Assembly (NCBI GenBank): GCA_001599755.1
Contig: BCHX01000003.1
Coordinates: forward strand, 3,507,289-3,571,288
Direction of reading: 5' to 3'
Length of the DNA stretch: 64,000 nt
DNA from: Gliomastix tumulicola
Taxonomy: Eukaryota; Ascomycota; Sordariomycetes; Hypocreales; Bionectriaceae
Shown here: piece after piece, positions 55,917-64,000 of the stretch
Position numbering within the stretch: the stretch's first letter is position 1
Layout: every line of letters begins with the position of its first letter
Position numbers and translations under genes: made by a program
The notes under the pieces: model-generated
Database searches by the model: none
Seen by the model: the letters and a program-made list of their open reading frames with translations, nothing else
What the model was told of the DNA's origin: nothing

Positions 55917-57662
55917 ATGCCACACTCGATTACCGACGACACCATGTCCTCTCCGGGCGCCATTAAGGATGAGCCCATGGAGGATCTTGCCATCCCAGCT
56001 GAGGTCGCTGCCGCCAATGGCGAGAGCAACGGCGAGAGCAACGGCAGCGGCGACGCCAACGAACAGCATGCGGTCAAGTCCGAGGTCAAGCTGGACGAAC
56101 TCTTCGCAGATATCGATTCCGATATTGATGCTCTAGACTCTCCTGGGGCGGAGCAGCCAGCGTCGTCCGGCTCGCCAGCAGCTGGTCCGGCATCTCCAAT
56201 GTAATGCCACCCGAGTCCTGCTACTCTGTAGCCCTGATGCACCGTTGCCTGAGACATGCACTGACGCAGGATGGGCAGTGACATGACGGCGCTCAAGGCT
56301 TCCGACCCCGAGGTCATGCGCAGCTTCTATCAGCGCCTGTTCCCCTGGCGCTTCCTATTTCAGTGGCTCAACCACAGCCCGACGCCCACCGACGACTTTG
56401 GCAACCGAGAGTTCGCCTTCACTCTTCAGAACGACGCATACCTGCGATATCAGTCCTTCGCAACAGCTGATCTGTGGGGTTCCCCTTTCATGGACTCTCG
56501 TGGGACCTGCTTGATATACTGATACGATGTCGATCTACTCTAGTCTCCGAAAAGACGTTCTGCGCCTCATGCCCTCCCGTTTCGAGATCGGCCCTGTCTA
56601 CTCGACTAACCCCCGCGACCGAAAGTCGCTCCGCAGCGCCGCCGCCTTCAAGCCCCTCGCCAAGGAGCTCTGCTTCGATATCGATCTGACAGACTACGAC
56701 GACGTCCGTACGTGCTGCGACAAGGCCAACATCTGCAACAAGTGCTGGCAGTTCATGACGATGGCGATCAAGGTCGTCGACGTCGCGCTGCGCGACGACT
56801 TTGGGTTCCAGCACATCATGTGGGTGTACTCGGGTCGTCGTGGTGTGCACGCGTGGGTGTGTGATAAGAAGGTGCGGAGCCTGGATGACCAGAAGAGGAG
56901 GGCGATCGCGGGCTATCTCGAGGTTGTCAAGGGTGGTGTGCAGAGCGGAAAGAAGGTCAATGTTAGGAGGCCATTGCACCCTCATCTCTCGTAAGTGCAG
57001 AAAGCCCCTCGAGGTGGACGAGGAATATTCACTAACGCTCTCACAGTCGGAGTCTCGATATCCTGAAGGGCCACTTTCAGGAAGATGTTCTATCGGCGCA
57101 GGATCCCTGGGAAACAGATGAGCAGGCTGAGAAGCTTCTGCAGCTCCTGCCTGATCGGACACTAAACGAATCTCTCAAGCGGAAGTGGGATGCTGCCCCT
57201 GGCCGGTCGTCGGCCTCAAAATGGGCCGACATTGACTCCATGGCCAAGACGGGCGCCAGCAAGGGACTCGATGCCAAGGCTCTGCTAGAGGCAAAGCAGG
57301 ATATCGTCCTCGAGTACACCTATCCTCGCCTCGATATCGAGGTCAGTAAGAAGCTGAACCATTTGCTGAAGAGTCCCTTCGTCGTACATCCCGGAACTGG
57401 CCGCGTGTGCGTGCCCATTGATCTGAGGAACCTCGAGGACTTTGATCCTCTTGGAGTGCCGACGGTTCAGGGGCTGCTGGCGGAGATTGACGCCTGGAAG
57501 GACGACTCGGGGAGTGAGGACAGCAAGCCGGTTGCCGACTGGGAGAAGACAAGTTTGAAGCCCTATATTGACCGCTTCAGGCTGTTCGTCAATGGCATCA
57601 TGAAGGATGAGAAGACTGCGAAAGTGAAGAGGGAGCGGGAGGACGAGCCAATGGAATTCTAA
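55917..57662 (+). CDS. DNA primase small (catalytic) subunit
   Basis: Four exons: 55917-56200, 56270-56473, 56544-56990 and 57047-57662. The introns are 69, 70 and 56 nt, giving 516 aa. The second intron has an uncommon GTGGGG donor, but the junction restores FATADLLRKDVLRLMPSRFE. After an acidic low-complexity start, the primase fold begins at RSFYQRLFPWRFLFQWL. Catalytic Asp residues are D208 and D210 in ELCFDIDLTDYDDVR. A zinc-binding cluster uses C220, C221, C227 and C230. YSGRRGVHAWVCD is the conserved primase segment after it, and a Trp/Pro block WETDEQAEKLLQLLPDR lies in exon 4. It is the orthologue of yeast PRI1 and synthesises RNA primers in the polymerase alpha-primase complex. It is convergent with TRM10. 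Confidence 0.94.
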
Positions 57663-57795
57663 AGGATACCCCTTAGCATACGAGACATGTACAACACAGC
57701 GTAATTGGGTACTTATGCTCACTGCAGGATTCACGACGAAGGATATAGGGAGTTTGGCATGGCTTGACGACAGATTTGATTTTGTCCCCGTTTTA

Positions 57796-59034
57796 CTAGG
57801 TTGATACATGCTCTTCTGTTTTGTTCTCTCCCGCCTCCGCCGGCACAGCTTCTGTCGTCTGTGCATCGTTTGAGTCTACCGCCAAACTGTGCTCGGCACT
57901 CTCATCGTCCTCCGCCTCACCACCGTTTGCAGAACCCTCGCCAGGTTCACCATCAAGCCTCAACGTGCCACCTTTTCGCTTCGGAATCACAGCTGTGAAG
58001 GCTTTGCCCCAATCCTCGAACTCGAGCCACTTCAACATGATCTCCACGACATGGTTCGTCGCGAGGACCTGCCGGCTCTGCATCACCATGAACTTCCCAA
58101 TCGGCAGCCTCGCGGTCCTGATGCCCCTCTCCCTCGCGCGCCGGTAGCACAGCCCCTTCTCCCGGTTCTTGTCCACGAGACCGCCGATGACGTAGCACGT
58201 GTTGGGCTCCAACCGCTCCAGCGTGTAGGGCGACTCGGAGGTGAGGTAGACGATGTTCTTGTGCTCCTCTTTCGGCTCGGGCTCTGGGTCCGGCAGCGGG
58301 TAAGGGTCCCTATCGTCCCTGGTCCACTGCACAGGGCTGTCTCTGCTCCGCTGCAGCGGCTCGATCATCTCGCCCCCCGCGCCCGCGCCCGGCTCGGCCA
58401 TCTTGGCCGTCGCGTCCGCAGACGCACCGATAAAGTCCCCCTCGTGGAAGCCCACGCCCGCCCAATTCCGGTGCGAGTTCTGCAGCGCCGTCTCGAAGCG
58501 CTCCCGCAGCTTGCCGCGCCACCCGCCGATCCAGAGGTGCGCCCTGTAGCGCGCGCCGCGGTTGTCCGAGTACGAGCGCACGACCTGGCCCGCGAGCGAG
58601 ATGAGCTCCTTGTCGGTCATGTACGACTCGAAGTCGCAGTCCAGGACGAGGGCGAGGGGGACGAGGCTCGACTTGGCCGGTCTCGCACGGCGCGAGGATG
58701 GCGGCGCGGGGAGGGAGGAGACGGCAGAGGCGGAGGATGAGGCCGGGTCGTTGGCGGCCGCCTCGCGGGCTTCGCGGTAGCGCTCGCGGCGGTCGTGGCG
58801 TTTCTCCTTGCGGCGTTTGCGGCGGTCGTCGCGGCCGTCTTCCCATTCTTGCTGCTTGCGGAGGCGCTTGAGGGCGTTCTTGGACATCTTGGGGGGTTCC
58901 TCTGTTGTTGCTGCCGCATCGTTGGTCTCTTCTGACTGAGGGACCGTTGTGCTGTCTGCCGGGGCTGGAGCTGCCTCTGTGTGAGGTGCCGGTTCTTCGG
59001 CTGGGGGCGCAGTAGTGGCCGGTGGCTGATCCAT
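57796..59034 (-). CDS. tRNA (guanine-9-N1)-methyltransferase
   Basis: Single-exon gene of 412 aa, starting at the ATG at 59034. The frame is open to 59280, but the extension is not family-like. The N-terminal about 130 residues are Pro/Thr-rich, then basic (KMSKNALKRLRKQQEWE). The SPOUT methyltransferase domain runs from about residue 180: LALVLDCDFESYMTDKELIS, HLWIGGWRGKLRERFE, IVYLTSESPYTLERLEP, CYVIGGLVDKNREKGLCYRR, RLPIGKFMVMQSRQVLATNH. Trm10 methylates G9 of tRNAs with S-adenosylmethionine. An insertion of about 45 residues lies before the IVYLTSESP motif. The C-tail is acidic. It is divergent from the complex I gene. Confidence 0.93.
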   Translation of the reverse strand: MDQPPATTAPPAEEPAPHTEAAPAPADSTTVPQSEETNDAAATTEEPPKMSKNALKRLRKQQEWEDGRDDRRKRRKEKRHDRRERYREAREAAANDPASSSASAVSSLPAPPSSRRARPAKSSLVPLALVLDCDFESYMTDKELISLAGQVVRSYSDNRGARYRAHLWIGGWRGKLRERFETALQNSHRNWAGVGFHEGDFIGASADATAKMAEPGAGAGGEMIEPLQRSRDSPVQWTRDDRDPYPLPDPEPEPKEEHKNIVYLTSESPYTLERLEPNTCYVIGGLVDKNREKGLCYRRARERGIRTARLPIGKFMVMQSRQVLATNHVVEIMLKWLEFEDWGKAFTAVIPKRKGGTLRLDGEPGEGSANGGEAEDDESAEHSLAVDSNDAQTTEAVPAEAGENKTEEHVST

Positions 59035-59662
59035 GATTCTTTGTATCCAAGTTCTAACTCTGTAAGGGCGGAGAGGGTGGTATGGAAGTTGGTGCTGGTA
59101 ATTCTCAAATCCTGTAAGACCCTGGGCATAAAAAATGAGCTTTAGTCTGAGCTCAAGACTGAGTGAGTTCAGGATTTTGGCTGTGGTATGGTCCAATAAT
59201 CCGAAATGAAGAAATTCGTGGCCCAATAAGACCGAATGAGACCGAATATACGTCAAAATCCAAACAAGCTCAGTTCTCATCTACTGACACACGTTTCTCG
59301 GTTCGTGCTTCAGACCATGCCGTGGGGTGAAAAATCTCAAGATCGCGAAAGTCACTTCTGCCGTGGCCAGATGACATTAAAGCCCGGATTTCTTGATGCG
59401 TGTTTATTAGAAGCTTTGAAGCCTATTTATGGCTGTCATCCCTCGGTTCCTGGACAAGGCCGCCCCACCCAAGCTCTCCCCCTCCAACCAATCACGGCCT
59501 CTCAATTGAAATCTCATCACGTGACGCCGCTAGAATCCCTTCCCATTCGAAATCAACCTCAATCCCCGAACAGCTCTACCAGAACCCCCCGAGCGACAAA
59601 CCCGCGTCCCAATTGCACCACAACCACCACACCCTGCAATTGCCGCCCAACCGACAGCAACA
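59035..59662. promoter_or_regulatory. Divergent promoter of TRM10 and the complex I subunit
   Basis: 628 bases between the two starts. No gene seen. The + strand side (59560-59662) is CA-rich, an ordinary fungal leader. Confidence 0.45.
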
Positions 59663-60527
59663 ATGGCCGGCGAGTGGGATCGCAACAACCCCCTGAGCCC
59701 CGTCGCTCACCTCACCAAGACGGACAAGCCGTACGTCGCGCACGATGTCATCGGCGAGGTGTCCAAGACGGCCCTCGTCTCCTTCGGCAGCGGCGTCTTC
59801 ATCGCCTCGATCCGGAATGCCATGATGCGCACCAACGTCGGTGCCTTTGGCGTCTTCACGCGGGGCGCGCCCATCATTGGTCTCGCTAGTATGTGGTGCA
59901 GGCTGAACAGTTGGGATTAAGCGAGTTTGTGCTGATGAGTGCTTTTTTCTTTTTCTTTTTTATAGCTGCTGCACCGACGGCGTACTGCTTCGTGTCCCGT
60001 ACGGCGTTCAACCTGCGCGAGAAGGAGGATGCCTGGTCCGTTGCCCTCGGTGGCTTCGCCGCCGGTAGCATCATCGGTCTTCCCTGTACGTTGCCACCAA
60101 GATGATCCCCCCATTACGGAAAACAAGCAATAGGCAGGGACTCATGTTCTCGAACAGTCAAGCGCTTCCCGCCGGTGCTCGCTCTCGGAGCTGCCTTTGG
60201 CGCCTTCCAGAGCGCGTTCTTCGTGTTCGGCAACCGCATCGACACCTACAAGGAGGAGGAGGACGAGTTCGAGCGCAAGGAGATTATGCGGCGGACGACG
60301 AGGGTGCCGATCCAGCAGACCATCCAGGAGATTGGAGAGGGCCGAAGTATGAAGGATACCCAGTCCCCGTTCTCAACTTTCCGCAACCTCTGCTACAGTC
60401 CTGGCTAACCGTTTTTACAACAGACATCAAGCCCCCCGGGTACGAGGAGCGCAGGCGGGAGCGGATCAAGGAGAAGTACGGCTTCGAGATCAACCCCGTC
60501 AAGGCCACCGTCGACGGAAGCGAGTAG
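59663..60527 (+). CDS. NADH:ubiquinone oxidoreductase 21.3 kDa-type subunit (NDUFA11-like)
   Basis: Four exons: 59663-59888, 59966-60085, 60158-60346 and 60424-60527. The introns are 77, 72 and 77 nt, with pyrimidine-rich acceptors and clear branch sites such as GGCTAACC, giving 212 aa. The protein has a Tim17/22-like four-helix layout: VSKTALVSFGSGVFIASI, GVFTRGAPIIGLATAAPTAY, WSVALGGFAAGSIIGLPF, and PVLALGAAFGAFQSAFFVFG. A charged matrix-side tail ends YGFEINPVKATVDGSE. It belongs to the B14.7/NDUFA11 family, a supernumerary subunit in the membrane arm of mitochondrial complex I. No separate presequence is visible. Confidence 0.85.
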
Positions 60528-61275
60528 ACGGGACGACAGATCCCCCGAATATCTTTGCTCTCTCTCTCTCCCTCCCTCTCTCTAACGCTGTAGACAACAT
60601 GGCAACCCGGTGAAGCGGGGGAATAATGTCGTTTCTGGCTTGTACATAAAACTGGCATACACATGCTCTTTTGTTCCTGGTCGAGAGTGTCCGGGGAGCC
60701 GCGTTGCTTCTTGGGACCGCGAACAGATGTCACACCAACGAAATGGAGTTTTCTTGTTTTTCTCGTTCCCTGCCTGTCACCTTGTTGTGTGAGTGCCCTT
60801 GAATAGGGACGGGTCAGACAATCTTCAAAGGTATGTTCGAAATGTCCCCTTCATATCCGCTACACCTTTCCCTTACATGATGATACATTGAGTCAGAGGC
60901 TGTTTATGATCTACTTGATTACAACGCTCACCAAAATCTACATCCTGATCCTCCCCCCCCTTTCTCCAATTTCTTCACTGCCAAATCTGCTTCATCATGC
61001 GCTAACTGGCTGAGTTGAGTCAGGTGTGGTGACCCACGATCGTATCATTGTACCAGCACTTGACATTTATGGACAGAGACATTCTGAGACTTGAGAGCGC
61101 GAATTAGATTACGCATGGTTGCGCCCTTATTCTTGTGTCATCTATGTATCCCAATCCAAACGCCAAACATGAAAGATCCTATCCGTACATGCCGTGCTAG
61201 ACTACGCCTCAGCAGACGCCATGTCATGACTTCGCTATACTAACCAGAGCCCAATGGCTACTTATATTATGATGA
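60528..61275. other. Convergent 3' flanks
   Basis: 748 bases between the complex I gene and MSH2, AT-richer than the coding regions around it, with CT microsatellites just after 60556. No gene seen. Confidence 0.5.
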
Positions 61276-64000
61276 TTACAGAGCCCGGACGGACTGGAAG
61301 AATGGGTTGCTCGACAACTGCGAGTCAGCAGCAACCAGCTCCTTCAACTTATCGAGCTGCTCTTGCCTGGTCATCTCGCCACCCTCAACCTGCTCCTTCC
61401 ACCGCGTCAACAGGTCCTTGAGCAACGAACTGCCATCCTCGACATCCTGCTTGCTGTAGTTGAGTGTGTTGTCCTCGTGCTTGGTCGTGAAGTCCTCGAG
61501 CTCGTCGGCCTTGCGCTTCGCCATGCGGATGACCTTGTCCGGGAAGCGCACCAACTCGGCGACGTGGATGCCGAAGCTCTGGTCGCAGACGCCGGGCTCG
61601 ACCTTGTACAGCAGCGTGACCTCGCGCTTGGCCTCCTCCTCGTCGCCGCCGCCGCCGCCGCCGCCGCTCTTGTTCTCCTTGGTGCCGCTGATGTGCGCCG
61701 TGACGTGCAGGTTGGTGACCTGCGGGTACTTGTCGGCCATGGCGGTGAGCTCGTGGAAGTGCGTGGCGAACAGGGCGAAGCAGCCAATCTCCTTGACGAT
61801 GTGCTCCGAGATGGACCACGCGAGGCCGAAGCCGTCGTACGTCGACGTGCCCCGGCCGAGCTCGTCGATGATGATGAGGGACTCGGCCGTCGCGGACTTG
61901 AGGATGTTGGCGGTCTCGAGCATCTCGGCCATGAAGGTCGAGACGCCCTTGAGCTGCGAGTCGCTGGCGCCCACGCGGGCGAGGATGGAGTCGAAGATGG
62001 TGATCTCGGCCTCGGAGCAGGGGACGAAGCAGCCGATCTGGGCCATGAGGACAATAACCCCAACCTGCCGGATGTAGGTCGACTTGCCACCCATGTTGGG
62101 ACCCGTGATGATGACAAAGGACGACTTGTCACGGGTGAGGTCTATATCGTTGGTGATGAACTGCACGTCGTCCTGCAGCTCCATGCAGGGATGGCGAGCC
62201 TCGCGCAGCACCGTCTGTCCCTCGCCGCGGGGATGAATCTTGGGCCGAACGTAGGCTTCAGGCGCGTGAACGCAGCAGTGCGCGAGGGAGACGATGACGT
62301 CGAGGTGTGCGAGGACGGCAGCTAGTCTCTCAAACACGGGGCAATACGAGGCGGCGACCTGGACAACTTCGTGGACCAGGCTGCTCTGTGTGCGGTTGTA
62401 GTTCTGCGATAGCTGGTCGTACTCGCGACGGTACGCAAGCATCTTCTTGGTCGTAAAGTAGACGCCGTTCTTCTGTGTCGAGCACTCTGAGTAGTTGGAC
62501 TTGTTGCGGATGCAGCCTGCCTCTTGTCTCGTGAGACGCATGCATACGCCGTGGACCTTGTGGTTGGACTCGAGGAAGATCTTCTTGTCTGGTTCCTGGC
62601 CCAGGTCGCGAGCTGCTTCGTAGAACTCGGCCTTGATGTCGCGGTCGAGCTGGTCCAGCTTCTTGCGGATGATGCGGAGGCTGGAGTCGAACTCGGACTT
62701 GATGATGTACTCGTGACGGTCGAGAGCATCGAGGTCGACGGTCTGCTCAACCATGTCCTGCAGCTTTCCGAGACCATCAGAGAGCTGACGCAGTTTGGTT
62801 GTGTAGGCCTCGTCGAGGGGATCGCGGTAAGCCTCGTCCATGACACCCTCGAAGGTGCCAATGAAACCAGGCAGGCGAATCACGACCTGGTACGCTCTGA
62901 CAACATCCTCGAGCGAGGCTTTCTTGCGCTGGAACCGCTTGGCAAGGCGGTACAGGTCGGGGACGGATCGTAGGTGCTCCTCCTGCATCGTCTGGCGAAG
63001 CTCCGTGTCGGTGACAAAGGCCTCGATGAGCTGCTGCCGTTTCTCAATCTCGTCCTTGCTCATGAGGGGCTGCTTCAGCCACTGCGCTAGCAGCCGACTA
63101 CCAACCGGCGTCTTGCAGTGGTTGAGGACGCCATAGACAGACATGGTCTTGGCGCCGTCGCGAGGTCCGGGCATCAGATTCAGGGCGCGGAGGGCGGCGG
63201 CGTCCAGCTTCATGAACTGCGTCAGATCGTGCTGATAGAGCTGGTATTGTCCAAAGTTGGTAGGGTCCTGGAGGACGCGTAGGTACTTGATAAGGGACGA
63301 GGCGGAGCCCATGGCGAGCTTCAAGTCTGTCTGGGGGAGAAGAGAAGCTGATCTCTCGTCTTTGAGCAGACGAGCAAGATCCTGCTCAATATCCTTGGTA
63401 CCAAAATCACCCGCTGGCCGCTCTGCGATGGCAACACCGCAGTTGCTGATGATTTGCTTGAGCTTGGCCAGCTCGGGATCGGCGTCCCTATCCGCCTTGT
63501 CCATCTGGATCAGACACTCGCGGACACCAAGCTGGATGAGGAGCGCCTCGAAGTTGGAGAACAGATCGTTGTCCAGAAACTCGCTGACGCCGAGCTCCCT
63601 CACACTCGCATCGGCAAAGCACACACCGACATTCCGCGCCTCTGACGCCTTGGCTGTGATCTTGACGGCCATGATCATGGGCGCCGATTCGATCTGGCCC
63701 CCGAGGTCTTCCTCAACATCTTGTAAGTTTCCGGGCGAGGCCTGCTTAGCGCACTTCCAGTTCATGCGTCCGTTGGGGCTCTGCCAGATCTCTATCCTCT
63801 TGCTGAGCTTGAACAGGGCCTCTCGGATGAACTGGCGGAAGACGGTCATGGTCATGGTGACGGAGGGGAGTCCGGTGTGGTCGTTGCGGCCGAGCTGTCG
63901 TACGACGGATGTCGTCTTGTAGACCTGGAGTCGCAGCGACATCAGTATCAGGGGTAACAAGGGGGTGGTTTGTTCTGTGTGCGTACCGTCTTGGCAATGA
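61276..64000 (-). CDS. DNA mismatch repair protein MSH2, 5' end beyond the window
   Basis: Two exons visible on the - strand: 64000-63987 (14 nt, reading F-I-A-K-T into the junction) and 63924-61276. The intron 63986-63925 is 62 nt. The second exon gives 882 residues. The order is mismatch-binding/connector region (VYKTTSVVRQLGRNDHTGLP at its start), lever/clamp (MSVYGVLNHCKTPVGSRLLA), then the ABC ATPase: Walker A GPNMGGKSTYIRQ (about 62110-62070), the signature stretch GASDSQLKGVSTFMAEM, Walker B LIIIDELGRGTSTYDG, and ATHFHELT. MSH2 pairs with MSH6 or MSH3 to recognise mismatches in the nucleus. A Gly7 run followed by acidic residues interrupts a loop after the HFHELT motif. The first about 70 residues of the protein lie off the right edge. 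Confidence 0.95.
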   Translation of the reverse strand, partial: HCQDGTHTEQTTPLLPLILMSLRLQVYKTTSVVRQLGRNDHTGLPSVTMTMTVFRQFIREALFKLSKRIEIWQSPNGRMNWKCAKQASPGNLQDVEEDLGGQIESAPMIMAVKITAKASEARNVGVCFADASVRELGVSEFLDNDLFSNFEALLIQLGVRECLIQMDKADRDADPELAKLKQIISNCGVAIAERPAGDFGTKDIEQDLARLLKDERSASLLPQTDLKLAMGSASSLIKYLRVLQDPTNFGQYQLYQHDLTQFMKLDAAALRALNLMPGPRDGAKTMSVYGVLNHCKTPVGSRLLAQWLKQPLMSKDEIEKRQQLIEAFVTDTELRQTMQEEHLRSVPDLYRLAKRFQRKKASLEDVVRAYQVVIRLPGFIGTFEGVMDEAYRDPLDEAYTTKLRQLSDGLGKLQDMVEQTVDLDALDRHEYIIKSEFDSSLRIIRKKLDQLDRDIKAEFYEAARDLGQEPDKKIFLESNHKVHGVCMRLTRQEAGCIRNKSNYSECSTQKNGVYFTTKKMLAYRREYDQLSQNYNRTQSSLVHEVVQVAASYCPVFERLAAVLAHLDVIVSLAHCCVHAPEAYVRPKIHPRGEGQTVLREARHPCMELQDDVQFITNDIDLTRDKSSFVIITGPNMGGKSTYIRQVGVIVLMAQIGCFVPCSEAEITIFDSILARVGASDSQLKGVSTFMAEMLETANILKSATAESLIIIDELGRGTSTYDGFGLAWSISEHIVKEIGCFALFATHFHELTAMADKYPQVTNLHVTAHISGTKENKSGGGGGGGDEEEAKREVTLLYKVEPGVCDQSFGIHVAELVRFPDKVIRMAKRKADELEDFTTKHEDNTLNYSKQDVEDGSSLLKDLLTRWKEQVEGGEMTRQEQLDKLKELVAADSQLSSNPFFQSVRAL

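Noticed and set aside
59035..59280. 82-codon N-terminal extension of TRM10
   Set aside because: In frame but unlike the family. The ATG at 59034 begins the usual Pro/Thr-rich then basic N-terminus.

Overview
The window looks like nuclear DNA of a filamentous ascomycete, most likely a Sordariomycete. The genes have short GT-AG introns (about 55-140 nt) with CTAAC/CTGAC-type branch sites. There are no operons. The gene set is typical of Pezizomycotina: SKN7, a Grainyhead/CP2 factor, DUF6536 and DUF7580 families, an NDUFA11-type complex I subunit and a SAK-type HAD protein. I see no CRISPR array, prophage, rRNA gene or intact transposon. Gene models come from reading splice sites and frames by eye. 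Family names come from recognised motifs, not from a search.

Layout: 1-3.0 kb is gene-free. At 3.0-9.5 kb lie RPAP1, eIF2A (one intron) and a seven-helix membrane protein. From 9.5 to 26.35 kb is a gene-poor block of about 16.8 kb holding one recognisable gene, a Grainyhead/CP2 transcription factor whose coding sequence appears to begin in a 14-nt exon. At 26.35-31.3 kb two MFS transporters (ACS/Dal5-like and DHA1-like) diverge from one promoter region. At 31.4-37.2 kb are a DUF167 protein, a SAK-type HAD/RGG protein and eIF2B-epsilon. After a 4.7-kb gene-free stretch, SKN7 (seven exons, one of 17 nt) lies at 41.9-44.2 kb.

46-54.8 kb is accessory in character: a C2H2-type protein of the kind often linked to fungal NLR/HeLo loci, a 5'-truncated DUF7580 fragment head-to-head with it, a possible 80-codon gene, an F-box protein, an isochorismatase-like hydrolase and a DUF6536 membrane protein. 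55.3-64 kb is housekeeping: tRNA-Ser(CGA) with a 9-nt intron, DNA primase small subunit, TRM10, NDUFA11-like, and MSH2 running off the right edge.

Functionally the window mixes translation (eIF2A, eIF2B-epsilon, tRNA-Ser, TRM10), DNA replication and repair (PRI1, MSH2), transcription and signalling (RPAP1, CP2, SKN7) and transport. These are neighbours, not one pathway. The most unusual signals are two genes (SAK-HAD and the C2H2 protein) in which protein-like sequence continues in frame past a TAG stop that is followed by AAG in both cases. A third gene (DUF6536) has an in-frame TAA that only a 66-nt intron would remove.
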